From Lewinella sp039816955 (GTDB lineage Bacteria; Bacteroidota; Bacteroidia; Chitinophagales; Saprospiraceae), in the NCBI GenBank assembly GCA_039816955.1, contig JBCBWU010000008.1, positions 5,190 to 69,189 of the forward strand: a stretch of DNA of 64,000 nucleotides. The letters run 5' to 3'. Below are positions 8,688 to 17,814 of the stretch, in pieces; within the stretch, counting starts at the first letter, position 1, and each line of letters begins with the position of its first letter. The notes under the pieces are model-generated. The model saw only the letters and a program-made list of their open reading frames with translations. It was not told the origin of the DNA and ran no database searches. Both the position numbers and the translations under genes were made by a program.

Positions 8688-10319
8688 TTAAGCCTCTTCT
8701 AAGAAAGGATAACGATAATCAGTAGGCGGTACGAAGTTTTCTTTGATTGTACGTGGGCTGATCCAACGATAAAGATTCAACACAGATCCGGCCTTGTCAT
8801 TGGTACCCGAACCACGTGCACCACCAAATGGCTGTTGGCCTACTACGGCGCCAGTTGGCTTATCATTGATGTAGAAGTTACCGGCTGCGTGGCCAAGCCT
8901 ATCGGTCACATGATTGATCACACTTCGCTCACGAGCGAAAATAGAGCCCGTCAAAGCATAGGGTGACGTACTGTCCACCAGATCCAATGTTTCCTCAAAC
9001 TTCTCGTCTTCGTACACGTAGATGGTCAATACCGGGCCGAAGATCTCCTCTTGCATCGTGCGGTATCCCGGATCACGGGTCACTAAAACAGTTGGTTCTA
9101 CAAAGTAGCCTTCCGTTTTTTCGCACTTACCACCAGCAATAATTTCCACGCCATCATCCTTACGCGCCTGCGCGATGTAGTTGCTGATCTTATCAAAAGA
9201 ACGCTCGTCAATAACGGCATTGACGAAATTGGAAAAGTCTTCTACCGTCCCCATTTTGAAGGTAGCCAGATCAGCTACCAATTTTTCTTTCACCGCTGGC
9301 CACAAGCTCTCGGGCAAGTACGCCCGTGAAGCAGCTGAACATTTTTGTCCCTGATATTCAAAAGCACCACGTGCTAAGGCAACCGCTACCTGCTCCGCAT
9401 TGGCAGAAGGGTGAGCTACCACAAAGTCTTTACCGCCCGTTTCACCAACGATTCGTGGGTAAGAACGGTATTTACTAATGTTCTTTCCAATCAGACCCCA
9501 AAGTGCCTGAAATACCTTAGTACTACCAGTAAAGTGCAAACCCGCAAAATCCTTGTGCGTAAACACGATATCACCAGCCATGGGGCCATCCGTGTAGATC
9601 AGGTTGATTACACCGGCGGGCAGGCCTGCTTCGTGGAAGATCTCCATTACTAATTTTGCCGCAAAAATTTGCGTTTCGGCTGGCTTCCAAACGACTACAT
9701 TACCCATCATTGCGGGCGCTGCTGGTAAGTTGCCAGAGATCGCCGTAAAATTGAAGGGGGTAATTGCAAACACAAAACCCTCCAACGGACGGTACTCCAT
9801 GCGGTTCCAAACCGTTGGTGAACTATTGGGCTGTTGTTGGTAGATTTCCGTCATGTACTGCACATTAAAGCGCAGAAAATCCGCCAGCTCCGCGACGCAA
9901 TCAATTTCAGCCTGATAGACATTTTTACTTTGCCCCAACATGGTAGCGGCATTCATTCGGGCACGGTAAGGGCCGCTAATCAAATCTGCAGCTTTTAGGA
10001 AGATTGCGGCCCGGTCTTGCCAAGACATCCGCTCCCAAGCTGGCTGTGCCGCTAGCGAAGCATCAATTGCTGCGTGTACATGCTCGGAACCACCCTTGTG
10101 GAAGTGAGCCAGGGTATGCTTGATTTCGTGTGGTGGACGAATGGCAACAAGATTGTCAGTGGTCACCCACTGGCCGTTAATATACATCGGCACATCTTGG
10201 GTCTCCGCCTTGTAGGCAGCGAGTGCTGCTTTGAGTTGCTGGCGCTCAGGGGAACCTGCTCGATAAGCTAAAACGGGTTCATTCTTGGGAGTGGGAACCT
10301 GATAGAATGCGTTTGCCAT
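8688..10319 (-). CDS. pruA: L-glutamate gamma-semialdehyde (1-pyrroline-5-carboxylate) dehydrogenase
   Basis: NAD-dependent aldehyde dehydrogenase that oxidises glutamate semialdehyde to glutamate, the second step of proline catabolism. At 543 residues it has the length of the single-function PruA/ALDH4 type. The catalytic Cys327 lies in GQKCSAASRAY and the general-base Glu in VGETGGKDF; PFGGARGSGTNDK near the end is also typical. The proline dehydrogenase gene is not in the window. A -7 box lies at 10354-10361. It appears to be transcribed alone. Confidence 0.96.
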   Translation of the reverse strand: MANAFYQVPTPKNEPVLAYRAGSPERQQLKAALAAYKAETQDVPMYINGQWVTTDNLVAIRPPHEIKHTLAHFHKGGSEHVHAAIDASLAAQPAWERMSWQDRAAIFLKAADLISGPYRARMNAATMLGQSKNVYQAEIDCVAELADFLRFNVQYMTEIYQQQPNSSPTVWNRMEYRPLEGFVFAITPFNFTAISGNLPAAPAMMGNVVVWKPAETQIFAAKLVMEIFHEAGLPAGVINLIYTDGPMAGDIVFTHKDFAGLHFTGSTKVFQALWGLIGKNISKYRSYPRIVGETGGKDFVVAHPSANAEQVAVALARGAFEYQGQKCSAASRAYLPESLWPAVKEKLVADLATFKMGTVEDFSNFVNAVIDERSFDKISNYIAQARKDDGVEIIAGGKCEKTEGYFVEPTVLVTRDPGYRTMQEEIFGPVLTIYVYEDEKFEETLDLVDSTSPYALTGSIFARERSVINHVTDRLGHAAGNFYINDKPTGAVVGQQPFGGARGSGTNDKAGSVLNLYRWISPRTIKENFVPPTDYRYPFLEEA

Positions 10320-10353
10320 ATGCTGTTTTATTGGTTAGTTACTCAATTCGGTG

Positions 10354-10361
10354 CAAACATA
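10354..10361 (-). promoter_or_regulatory. Putative -7 box upstream of pruA
   Basis: On the minus strand the sequence reads TATGTTTG, matching the Bacteroidota -7 consensus TAnnTTTG, 35 bases before the pruA ATG. No well-spaced TTG -33 element is seen. Confidence 0.4.
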
Positions 10362-10401
10362 ATGAACTGCTACCAATTCCACAGCACAAGCTGATACTTG
10401 C

Positions 10402-11127
10402 TTAGACGGTCTGCGGACGTAGTTTTTTCAAGGCGATCATAGAACGGATATAGCGCTTGGCCAGTGGGACAATCTTTACCTTGCTGCTAGTCACATCATC
10501 CGTCCATTTAACTGGCAATTCGTACAGCTTTAAGTTCTGCCATTCGGCCACCGTGAGCAACTCGGTACTGAAGAACCAACCGTCGTTTTGAGCACCACCT
10601 TGCATTAATGCTGGTAGGATAGAACGCCGCAGGAACTTAAACCCACACATCCCATCCGAAAAATGAACGCCCAGGTAAGATTTGAGTAAAAAATTAAACC
10701 CACGGGAAGCTACTTCTCGTTTGAAAGGACGATCAATTACTTGCGAACGAGGATGTAAGCGACTCCCGTAAACGACGTCATTTCCTTCTTCGGCAATAAC
10801 CCGGTAAGCTTCTAAAAAGTGCGTAAGGTCCGTTGCCAAATCAAGATCCATATAGCCAACGATATCTGCATCTGATTGCCCCCAGGAAGTTTTTAAGGCC
10901 AAGCCCACGCCGCGCCGAGGAACGCTTACCCAATGGACCTCATCGTACCGCTGACTGAGCTGCTCCGCTATGGGACGCGTTTGATCTTCAGAACCATTGT
11001 CTGCAATGACAATACGCCACTTTGGGGAAGTAGGAAAGTGTTCTTTCAGGAAGCCGTGGAGGATACCCACTTGCTGCGCGAGCGTTTCTTCTTCGTTCAG
11101 TACCGGAATCGTTACATCAAAGGTCAT
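10402..11127 (-). CDS. Family 2 glycosyltransferase, dolichyl-phosphate-mannose-synthase-like
   Basis: GT-A fold glycosyltransferase of 241 residues without membrane segments. The start VTIPVLNEEETL, the segment IADNGSEDQT (nucleotide binding) and the metal-binding DLD at residues 94-96 (GYMDLDLATDL) are typical of GT2 enzymes related to DPM1, which transfer a sugar from a nucleotide donor to a polyprenyl phosphate. The acceptor and sugar are not evident. It is transcribed divergently from the coiled-coil gene at 11269. Confidence 0.88.
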   Translation of the reverse strand: MTFDVTIPVLNEEETLAQQVGILHGFLKEHFPTSPKWRIVIADNGSEDQTRPIAEQLSQRYDEVHWVSVPRRGVGLALKTSWGQSDADIVGYMDLDLATDLTHFLEAYRVIAEEGNDVVYGSRLHPRSQVIDRPFKREVASRGFNFLLKSYLGVHFSDGMCGFKFLRRSILPALMQGGAQNDGWFFSTELLTVAEWQNLKLYELPVKWTDDVTSSKVKIVPLAKRYIRSMIALKKLRPQTV

Positions 11128-11268
11128 AAGAAGGCGGATCTTTGCTGCGAAGATAGACCAGCTTTCGGGTTTTATTAGCTACTTTTATTTACTTTGTAGA
11201 AATTCTAAACCGCTTCATCGAAGAAAAATAACGTTCTTCGCGTTTCCGGCATTATATAGGTATTAACT

Positions 11269-11928
11269 ATGCTGAAAAATCTGAAATCACTGTTTATTGT
11301 TGAGGAGGACGATCCGAAGCCGAAATCCACTGGAAAAGGTAAAGCTTCTGCCCCCGCTGAAAAGAGTGCCCCCGTCAAATCTACGGCTAAATCCAGTACG
11401 CCCCGAGCAGGTAAAGTGACGACCAAGTTTACCGATATTTTGCTCAAAGCTATGGACGAAGCCGATCTTGATGGTTTTGACTATCTGGAATACAAAAAAT
11501 CGCTCAAGTCCCTACAGAAAATGAAGATGGACGAAGCGACGATTTATCAGAGTGCTTTCGCGATGGCGCAAACGATGAACGCCACTCCTGCCCACCTGAT
11601 TGAAACGGCACAGCACTATCTAAAGGTGCTATTGCAAGAAGAGGAAAAGTTTGAGCGGGCCTTAGAAGGTCAGCAAGAAAGCCGTATCGGCAATAAGCGG
11701 AAAGAAAAAGCGAGCTTGGCAGAGCAAATCAAAGCCAAAGAGCAACAGATTCAGCAACTGCAAGCCGAAATCAAAGCCCACCGAGACCAGCTCGGTAGCC
11801 TGGATAAAGAAATTAATGAAGCGGTTGCTTCTATTGAAGGTACTAAAGGAGACTTCATCGCTTCTTATCAGAATCTAACCAAGCAGATTCAGGCTGATGT
11901 CACCAAGATGAGACAATACTTGAAATAA
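11269..11928 (+). CDS. Coiled-coil protein, first gene of PspA-like/SBP-OmpA module
   Basis: A 219-residue cytoplasmic protein with no signal or membrane segment. Residues 15-50 are a low-complexity Lys/Ser/Pro/Ala linker, 55-120 a helical segment, and about 125-215 a long predicted coiled coil (KEKASLAEQIKAKEQQIQQL and onward). I do not recognise a named family. It is followed after 29 bases by a membrane-anchored coiled-coil protein and then an SBP-OmpA fusion, and the three are likely co-transcribed. A structural or scaffolding role in an envelope complex is inference from that context. Confidence 0.75.
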   Translation: MLKNLKSLFIVEEDDPKPKSTGKGKASAPAEKSAPVKSTAKSSTPRAGKVTTKFTDILLKAMDEADLDGFDYLEYKKSLKSLQKMKMDEATIYQSAFAMAQTMNATPAHLIETAQHYLKVLLQEEEKFERALEGQQESRIGNKRKEKASLAEQIKAKEQQIQQLQAEIKAHRDQLGSLDKEINEAVASIEGTKGDFIASYQNLTKQIQADVTKMRQYLK

Positions 11929-11957
11929 CGATTTATAATACTTCACGCACTGCATCA

Positions 11958-12977
11958 ATGGATAAAACAGACTTTAAACCAAAATCATTTTGGCAACGCC
12001 CGGAAGGGATAACCGGCCTTCTTTTCTTGGCCGCACTAGTGGCCGGAGGTGGCTACCTGCTCTCCACGGTTAACTGGGGAATGATCTTTGCCAACACCCT
12101 TTATTTAGCTGGAACATTAGCAGCTTTGGGTGTGATAGTTTACATGGTTTTGGATCCAAAAATGAGAAACCTTGTAAGCTACATTTACAAGAGTATTATG
12201 CGCTGGATTACTGGCATTTTTGTACAGGTTGATCCCATTGGCATACTCAAATCATACGTAGAGGAATTGCAAGGCAATTTGCGCAAAATGAACAAGCAGA
12301 TCAGTCAGCTGAGAGCACAAATGCACAAGCTGAAAGAGATCATTGTCAACAACCAGCGTGAAATCAAGAGCAATTTGCAATTGGCCAGCAAAGCAAAGGC
12401 TAGCCAGAAAACCAATGTGATGATTCTGAAGTCGCGCCGGGCCGGCCGCCTGAAAGAATCGAACCTTAAATTGGAAGACTTGTACAAGCGGATGGAAGTA
12501 CTCTATCGGGTGCTGACAAAAATGTACGAGAACAGCCAAATTCTTTCGGAAGATATTAAGGATCAAGTAGCTGTTAAAGAACAGGAACGTAAGGCCATCC
12601 ATGCCTCTCACTCTGCTATGAAATCAGCCATGAGCATTATTTCTGGTGATCCGGATAAGCGGGCTATGTTCGACATGGCAATGGAAGCGGTAACGGAAGA
12701 TGTAGCCAGCAAGGTAGGTGAAATGGAACGCTTCATGGAAGTGTCCTCCAACTTCATGAATTCAATCGATCTCCAACAAGGGGTATTTGAAGAAGAAGGA
12801 CTGAAGATGTTGGAGAAATGGGAGAAGGAAAGCACCTCGCTGCTCCTCGGAGACGAGAAGAGTCACCTATTGCTAGAGGCAGAAGATGATTCCAATGTTT
12901 TGGACTTGAATGCCCCGGTGAAGGAGAAGGTCAGAGATAGCAGTCACCGTAATCAGTACGATAACTTTTTTGAATAA
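11958..12977 (+). CDS. Membrane-anchored PspA-like coiled-coil protein
   Basis: A 339-residue protein with two closely spaced transmembrane helices (about residues 18-35 and 40-66), then a long helical domain (about 90-300). That domain starts DPIGILKSYVEELQGNLRKM, resembling the opening of PspA/IM30 proteins (DP plus a helical hairpin with many K, Q and E), and ends in an acidic tail. PspA proteins act at stressed inner membranes; here the domain is fixed to the membrane by its own anchor. The PspA link is inferred from pattern, not from an alignment. Confidence 0.75.
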   Translation: MDKTDFKPKSFWQRPEGITGLLFLAALVAGGGYLLSTVNWGMIFANTLYLAGTLAALGVIVYMVLDPKMRNLVSYIYKSIMRWITGIFVQVDPIGILKSYVEELQGNLRKMNKQISQLRAQMHKLKEIIVNNQREIKSNLQLASKAKASQKTNVMILKSRRAGRLKESNLKLEDLYKRMEVLYRVLTKMYENSQILSEDIKDQVAVKEQERKAIHASHSAMKSAMSIISGDPDKRAMFDMAMEAVTEDVASKVGEMERFMEVSSNFMNSIDLQQGVFEEEGLKMLEKWEKESTSLLLGDEKSHLLLEAEDDSNVLDLNAPVKEKVRDSSHRNQYDNFFE

Positions 12978-13039
12978 AATTTAGGCACATACTGCCCTAA
13001 CAAAGCAGTGCATTATTATCATAAACACCAATTGAGTTA

Positions 13040-14581
13040 ATGGCAAAATTAACCACTTTTTCTAAGCTACTGATTGTATTCCTTGTGGTAGCGGCGGCCT
13101 TTTTTGGCATTCGTTACGCTATGGATTCTGGCTTGCTCAGCAATAGCGGTAGCAACAATAACACTGAAAATAACTACAGTAGCAGTAGTTCATCTTCTAA
13201 TAGCGATGCCATCCGTATTGGCGTCGTCACTTGGGGCGGGTACGCCGGCGGGCAGTACTTCAACGAAGGCTTTGCCGCCAGTACGGCCTCACGTTTTTCC
13301 CAAGAATACGGTATCGATGTTGAATTTGTCCTCAACGATGATGTTGATGCTTCACTAAACGCCTGGAAAGCAGGCGACATTGACCTACACTGGTACACCA
13401 TTGATGCCTTTCCTACCATCCTTCCTGGCTTGGAAGCGTTTGACCCCGTGGCTCTGTTCCAAGCAGACTGGTCTCGTGGAGGTGACGCGATTGTTGCTCG
13501 CCGTGGCATCCAGTCGGTGGCAGACCTCAAGGGCAAGAAAATTGCGGTAGCGGAGCTGACTCCATCCCACTCCTTTTTGATTTGGTTGTTAGATGCGGGT
13601 GGATTATCAGTAGACGATGTACAAATTGTCAAGCAAGCCTCTGCTATCGATGCGGCGGCGGCCTTTAAGAGCCAGCAAGTAGACGCAGCGGTAGTTTGGA
13701 GTCCAGATGATGAGCAATGTGTACGTGCGGTACCGGGTTCAAGAGTGCTGGAAAGCACGCGTTCAGCTTCTAATATCATTGCGGACTTCTTCTTCGCAAA
13801 GCGTGAATACGTAAACGCTAACCGTGACAAGCTACAGAAACTGTACGAAGGTTGGATGCGTGGTGCTGCTGAAATCAACTCTTCCAGTTCCGCTAAGGCT
13901 AAGGCGGGTCAAATTCTAGCGGAGGGGCTAGGTATTCCTCAAGCAGATGCTATCGCAGCTATTGATAACGTACGTTTGGTTACCCACGGTGACAATAAGA
14001 ACTTCTTCGGCCTCAATACTGATTTTAATGGTGTTGACGGTAATTCGTTGTACCTCCGGATGGCCAACGAATATGAGGCACTGGGCGTGATTGATGGGCG
14101 TGCACCAAGCTGGCGTCAGATCAGTATGCCAACCTTGATTCAACGTACCAACCTTACCGGCACTAATGATGTTGCCGAAGCGAGCAAGACGTTCACCAAA
14201 GTCGATGACAATGCTGGTCGTGATCTGGAAGCGATTGCCTCTAAGCCCGTCAGTATTAGCTTCCGGACTGGTGAGCACACCTTGGACGAAAACGCGAAGT
14301 ACATTATCGACAAGGAGTTTGTAGAGATCGCCAAAGCATTCGCCAATGCACGTGTGCGGATCGAAGGAAACACCGATAATGTAGGTTCTCAGAGCAGCAA
14401 CATTGCCCTATCGGAAAAACGAGCACGGTCCGTGGCGAACTACCTGATCCAGGAGCACAATATGTCTGCTAACCGCTTGATTGTAGTAGGTAATGGCCCT
14501 AATAAGCCACTCGCCAGCAACAGTACAGCCGATGGCCGGGCGCAAAACCGACGGACAGACTTCCAATTGGTACGGGAATAG
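13040..14581 (+). CDS. Substrate-binding protein fused to OmpA-like domain
   Basis: A 513-residue inner-membrane-anchored periplasmic protein. Residues 9-27 form a signal-anchor, 34-53 a Ser/Asn-rich linker, and about 55-330 an ABC-type substrate-binding domain of the NMT1/TauA-like kind (IRIGVVTWGGYAGGQYFNEG; a second-lobe motif VADLKGKKIAVAELTPSH). Residues about 395-513 are an OmpA C-terminal domain with TDNVGSQSSNIALSEKRA and GRAQNRRTDFQL, which should bind peptidoglycan. No ABC permease or ATPase is near, so a sensing rather than transport role is likely. It is the last gene of the module before the terminator at 14620. Confidence 0.88.
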   Translation: MAKLTTFSKLLIVFLVVAAAFFGIRYAMDSGLLSNSGSNNNTENNYSSSSSSSNSDAIRIGVVTWGGYAGGQYFNEGFAASTASRFSQEYGIDVEFVLNDDVDASLNAWKAGDIDLHWYTIDAFPTILPGLEAFDPVALFQADWSRGGDAIVARRGIQSVADLKGKKIAVAELTPSHSFLIWLLDAGGLSVDDVQIVKQASAIDAAAAFKSQQVDAAVVWSPDDEQCVRAVPGSRVLESTRSASNIIADFFFAKREYVNANRDKLQKLYEGWMRGAAEINSSSSAKAKAGQILAEGLGIPQADAIAAIDNVRLVTHGDNKNFFGLNTDFNGVDGNSLYLRMANEYEALGVIDGRAPSWRQISMPTLIQRTNLTGTNDVAEASKTFTKVDDNAGRDLEAIASKPVSISFRTGEHTLDENAKYIIDKEFVEIAKAFANARVRIEGNTDNVGSQSSNIALSEKRARSVANYLIQEHNMSANRLIVVGNGPNKPLASNSTADGRAQNRRTDFQLVRE

Positions 14582-14619
14582 AGGCGTTGTTCACGCGCTA
14601 GCGCCAATGCACAGTCACG

Positions 14620-14655
14620 AAATAGCGACGCAGGTTCCCTTGCGTCGCTATTTTT
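14620..14655 (+). terminator. Strong intrinsic terminator after SBP-OmpA gene
   Basis: A 13-bp perfect stem, AAATAGCGACGCA (14620-14632) with TGCGTCGCTATTT (14641-14653), and an eight-base loop, followed by Ts. It lies 39 bases after the SBP-OmpA stop and marks the end of the 11269-14581 operon. Confidence 0.88.
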
Positions 14656-14719
14656 ATGCACACTGGGCAATAGGAAGGAACAGCCGCTCGTTTTTGCCGC
14701 ATAGTCCAACTAACTCCAA

Positions 14720-15316
14720 ATGAATAAATTCTTGCCCTTACTGGCCCTGTTGAGTACCACCTTTTTTACACTACAAGCACAATCCTACGATCTGGCCGCT
14801 GGTGTCCGATTGGGAACAGACCTTGGGATTAGTGCCAAACTGCGTGTTCCCCCCATTGACGAAAACTTTACCGTTGAAACTATTATCCAGACTAGCCTCG
14901 AACGTGAGGAAGGCTTGATCTCCGTTCTTGGTGAGCAACACTTTCCATTAATCACGCGCCGCGTTAATCTTTATGCGGGTGGTGGATTTCATGCCGGGTG
15001 GCTAGAAGATGATCCTGATCGTGACCCTACTTACAAAGCTCCTGCGGGTGTGAGCTTGATTGCTGGGGCGGAAATCAACTTTAAGAACATCAATATCAGC
15101 ACTGATTTCAAACCTGCAGTCAACTTGTCGGGTGGTGAAAAACGGATGTACTCGCAAACCGCTATCACCGTTCGTTTCATTCCCTTTAAGCGCTACGACA
15201 TTTTCGAATCACCAAGACAAAAACGCAAGCGTAAACGTCAACAAGCACGGCAGCAGAGACGACAGGATAGAGCGGCCTCGGGTAAAAAAGGTTGGCAATT
15301 CTGGAAGAAAGGCTAG
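14720..15316 (+). CDS. Exported beta-rich protein with basic C-terminal tail
   Basis: A 198-residue protein. A signal peptide (MNKFLPLLALLSTTFFTLQAQ) is followed by alternating hydrophobic strands (DLAAGVRLGTDLGISAKL; VNLYAGGGFHAGWL; GVSLIAGAEINF) that look like a small outer-membrane beta barrel. After FKRYDIFESP comes a tail of about 30 residues that is extremely basic (KRKRKRQQARQQRRQDR) and ends in Trp/Phe/Lys. No family is recognised. It is separated from the upstream operon by a strong terminator and overlaps the convergent GNAT gene by four bases. Confidence 0.75.
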   Translation: MNKFLPLLALLSTTFFTLQAQSYDLAAGVRLGTDLGISAKLRVPPIDENFTVETIIQTSLEREEGLISVLGEQHFPLITRRVNLYAGGGFHAGWLEDDPDRDPTYKAPAGVSLIAGAEINFKNINISTDFKPAVNLSGGEKRMYSQTAITVRFIPFKRYDIFESPRQKRKRKRQQARQQRRQDRAASGKKGWQFWKKG

Positions 15317-15828
15317 CCGTATTCGGCGGCCGACACCTCATAGCGGTAGCCAGGAAAGCCCTCAAAATCAAAGCTCCCCCTCCGCTGCATTCCTATTTTT
15401 TCTAATACTTTGATCGAAGCGTGGTGAGCTTGTCGAACCCGGCCAATGATAAGGTCGATTTCCAGTTGCGTGAATCCGTATTCTAAGCAAGTACGTGCTG
15501 CTTCGGTCGCCAGTCCTTTGTTCCAATCGGATCGGCGTAGGCGGAACCCCAAGTCTACTGCTTTGATATCTGGATGATACTTAAGACCACAAAAACCGAT
15601 GAATTCCTCTGTTTGGCGCAAGATAATGGCCCAGCGGCCAAAGCCATACCGTTCGTAATGATCATAAGACTGAATAAAGGCTGCCGCAGCACTTGAATCC
15701 GCAAAGGGTTTATCGCCCGTATGTTGTATTACCTGAGGGTCTTGATTTAGCTGATAAAAACCATTCGCGTCCTCCAAACGGAATTCACGCAGGTACATCC
15801 TGGGCGTCTCAAGCCGAAATTCTTCCAT
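15313..15828 (-). CDS. GNAT family N-acetyltransferase (RimJ/RimL type)
   Basis: A 171-residue acetyltransferase. The start ETPRMYLREFRLEDANGFYQL and the core FIGFCGLKYHPDIKAVDLGFRL, then GLATEAARTCLEYGF (acetyl-CoA pyrophosphate loop in a degenerate form) and ASIKVLEKIGMQRRG, match RimJ/RimL-like enzymes that acetylate protein N-termini or small amines. The substrate is unknown. It is divergent from the DUF819 gene (50-base gap) and convergent with the beta-rich protein. Confidence 0.9.
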   Translation of the reverse strand: MEEFRLETPRMYLREFRLEDANGFYQLNQDPQVIQHTGDKPFADSSAAAAFIQSYDHYERYGFGRWAIILRQTEEFIGFCGLKYHPDIKAVDLGFRLRRSDWNKGLATEAARTCLEYGFTQLEIDLIIGRVRQAHHASIKVLEKIGMQRRGSFDFEGFPGYRYEVSAAEYG

Positions 15829-15878
15829 AAATGCTTACATTCAGGGCATTGTAATTCGAAGAACCAATTTAGCACATT

Positions 15879-17006
15879 ATGACTGCCGCAGCCACAATTC
15901 TGCTGTCTCTTCTTTTCCCGTTTGTGGCCTTGTACCTGGAACGGAAGAAAATGGTCCCTTCCTTTTTTAGTGCAGTAGTGCAGTGTTACGCCTTCGGTAT
16001 TATCATCGGCAATCTACTTCCTAGTCTAGTACACGAGCAGGTGGCTGAGCAATTGGCGGGTGCAGGAATGATCCTCGCATTGCCCATGCTGCTGTTTGGT
16101 GCCAACATAAAAGCCAACTGGAAACTGGCGGGTCCCGGATTGGTTTCCTTTGGGCTCTGTGCGGTAGCAGGTTTAATCGGCACCGGCCTGGCGGCCTACT
16201 TTTTCCAGGCAAGTCAGGCGGATGGTTGGAAAGTAGCGGGTATGCTTACTGGCCTCTATACTGGAGGCACCCCTAATCTACAGGCGATCGGCATGGCAGT
16301 TGAGGCACCGAGTGATTATGTAGTTCTTTTACAAGCAGCGGATATTCTCGGCGGAGGCATCTATTTACTTTTATTGATGACGGTTATTCAGCGCTTCTTA
16401 GGCCTTTTTCTTCCTAGTTTTCCTGTAACAGCTGATGACAAACCGGAACAAGAGGAAGAAGAAAGCGGTAGTGAGCTCAATGCAATCTGGTTCATCCCTA
16501 CCGGTATCAGTATTCTAGTAGGCGGGGCCAGTGTGCTACTCACCATCGCCTTAACCGGCGCAATGAGTAATACAACCATCTTGATTCTCTTCCTGACCAC
16601 TATAAGCCTGGCCTTATCTTTTGCTCCAAAAATTAGCTCACTTCCCGGTTCATTCGCACAGGGTGAGTATTTTCTTTTGATTTTTTGTGTAGCACTAGGA
16701 TTGATGGCCAACTTTCAAAAACTACTTGACGGAGGCCTGCCCCTCTTAGCATTTAGCTTGGTGGCGCTTACCGCTACGATATTACTACACTGGCTCTTGT
16801 CCTGGCTTTTTAAGGTGGATCGAGATACGGTTATTGTCAGTTCGGCGGCGGCTTTGTATGGTCCGGTCTTTATCGCACAGGTAACCACCGCTATTCAGAA
16901 TCGGCGTTTACTGGCGCCTGGCATCGCTCTATCATTGCTCGGGTTGGCATTAGGCAACTACTTAGGTATTGGCGTAGCTTATTTAGCCAAATGGTTACTC
17001 CAATAG
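15879..17006 (+). CDS. DUF819 family membrane protein
   Basis: A 375-residue integral membrane protein with about ten hydrophobic segments and a cytosolic acidic loop (KPEQEEEESGSE, near residue 190). Motifs such as PMLLFGANIKANWKL and GLYTGGTPNLQAIGMAV are those of the DUF819 (YjcL-like) family, a putative transporter group of unknown substrate. It lies 31 bases upstream of the TspO-like gene, so the two are probably co-transcribed. Confidence 0.88.
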   Translation: MTAAATILLSLLFPFVALYLERKKMVPSFFSAVVQCYAFGIIIGNLLPSLVHEQVAEQLAGAGMILALPMLLFGANIKANWKLAGPGLVSFGLCAVAGLIGTGLAAYFFQASQADGWKVAGMLTGLYTGGTPNLQAIGMAVEAPSDYVVLLQAADILGGGIYLLLLMTVIQRFLGLFLPSFPVTADDKPEQEEEESGSELNAIWFIPTGISILVGGASVLLTIALTGAMSNTTILILFLTTISLALSFAPKISSLPGSFAQGEYFLLIFCVALGLMANFQKLLDGGLPLLAFSLVALTATILLHWLLSWLFKVDRDTVIVSSAAALYGPVFIAQVTTAIQNRRLLAPGIALSLLGLALGNYLGIGVAYLAKWLLQ

Positions 17007-17037
17007 CAACCACATCACTAACCAAACACTGCAAAAC

Positions 17038-17814
17038 ATGTCACTCAGAACCCTACAAATCGCAAACATCATTGGCTTTGTACTCGTCATTATCATGAAT
17101 ACGCTAGCCAACACGCTTCCCATTAATGGCTTTACCACTGGCGAACTTTCAGCGCTCTATCCCAACTTATTTGTACCCGCTGGTTTCACCTTCAGCATCT
17201 GGGGGGTAATCTATCTATTGCTACTAATATTTGTCATTTACCAAATGCGTAACTGGTGGAGCAAGGATCGACTGGATATGTCCTTTGTAGAACGTATTGG
17301 TCCCACCTTTTTTGTCTCCTGTTTAGCCAACGCCAGCTGGATCGTAGTATGGCACTATGTGCAGCCTACCTTATCCCTAGCCATTATGCTGACGATACTG
17401 AGTAGCCTACTAGCGATCTACCGTAAGCTTGACATTGGTAAAAGTGACAATAGCGCCGTCAGTTTCTGGGCCGTAAAGTTGCCGTTCAGCGTCTATTTGG
17501 GTTGGATAACCGTAGCCACTATTGCTAATGTTACTACAGTGCTCGTACATCTTGGTTGGGACGGCGGTGCTTTCGGGGAAGTTAATTGGACCATTACCAT
17601 GATTGCAATAGCCACCATTATCGGGGCATTTATCCTATTTGACCGTCGAGACATTGGCTACGCTGCGGTGCTCGTCTGGGCTTTCTTTGGCATCTACAGC
17701 AAACAACAATTCGCCGATCCGGCAAATAGTATTCCTACTGTAGCTTTGATAGCTATTGGTTCCTTGGTAGCAATAACTCTGTTCACCATTATACGGAGGA
17801 GCGTCCCTGCGTAA
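17038..17814 (+). CDS. TspO/MBR-like tryptophan-rich membrane protein
   Basis: A 258-residue membrane protein with about seven hydrophobic helices. The segment PAGFTFSIWGVIYLLL and the Trp-rich WIVVWHY resemble the tryptophan-rich sensory/TspO-like proteins, here in the longer seven-helix form rather than the classic 160-residue TspO. Porphyrin binding is known for true TspO and only a guess here. It follows DUF819 after 31 bases and overlaps convergent galK by 26 bases. Confidence 0.82.
   Translation: MSLRTLQIANIIGFVLVIIMNTLANTLPINGFTTGELSALYPNLFVPAGFTFSIWGVIYLLLLIFVIYQMRNWWSKDRLDMSFVERIGPTFFVSCLANASWIVVWHYVQPTLSLAIMLTILSSLLAIYRKLDIGKSDNSAVSFWAVKLPFSVYLGWITVATIANVTTVLVHLGWDGGAFGEVNWTITMIAIATIIGAFILFDRRDIGYAAVLVWAFFGIYSKQQFADPANSIPTVALIAIGSLVAITLFTIIRRSVPA

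Noticed and set aside
13040..14581. Assignment as an ABC importer component
   Set aside because: No permease or ATPase is encoded nearby and the protein carries a membrane anchor and an OmpA domain, unlike transport SBPs.
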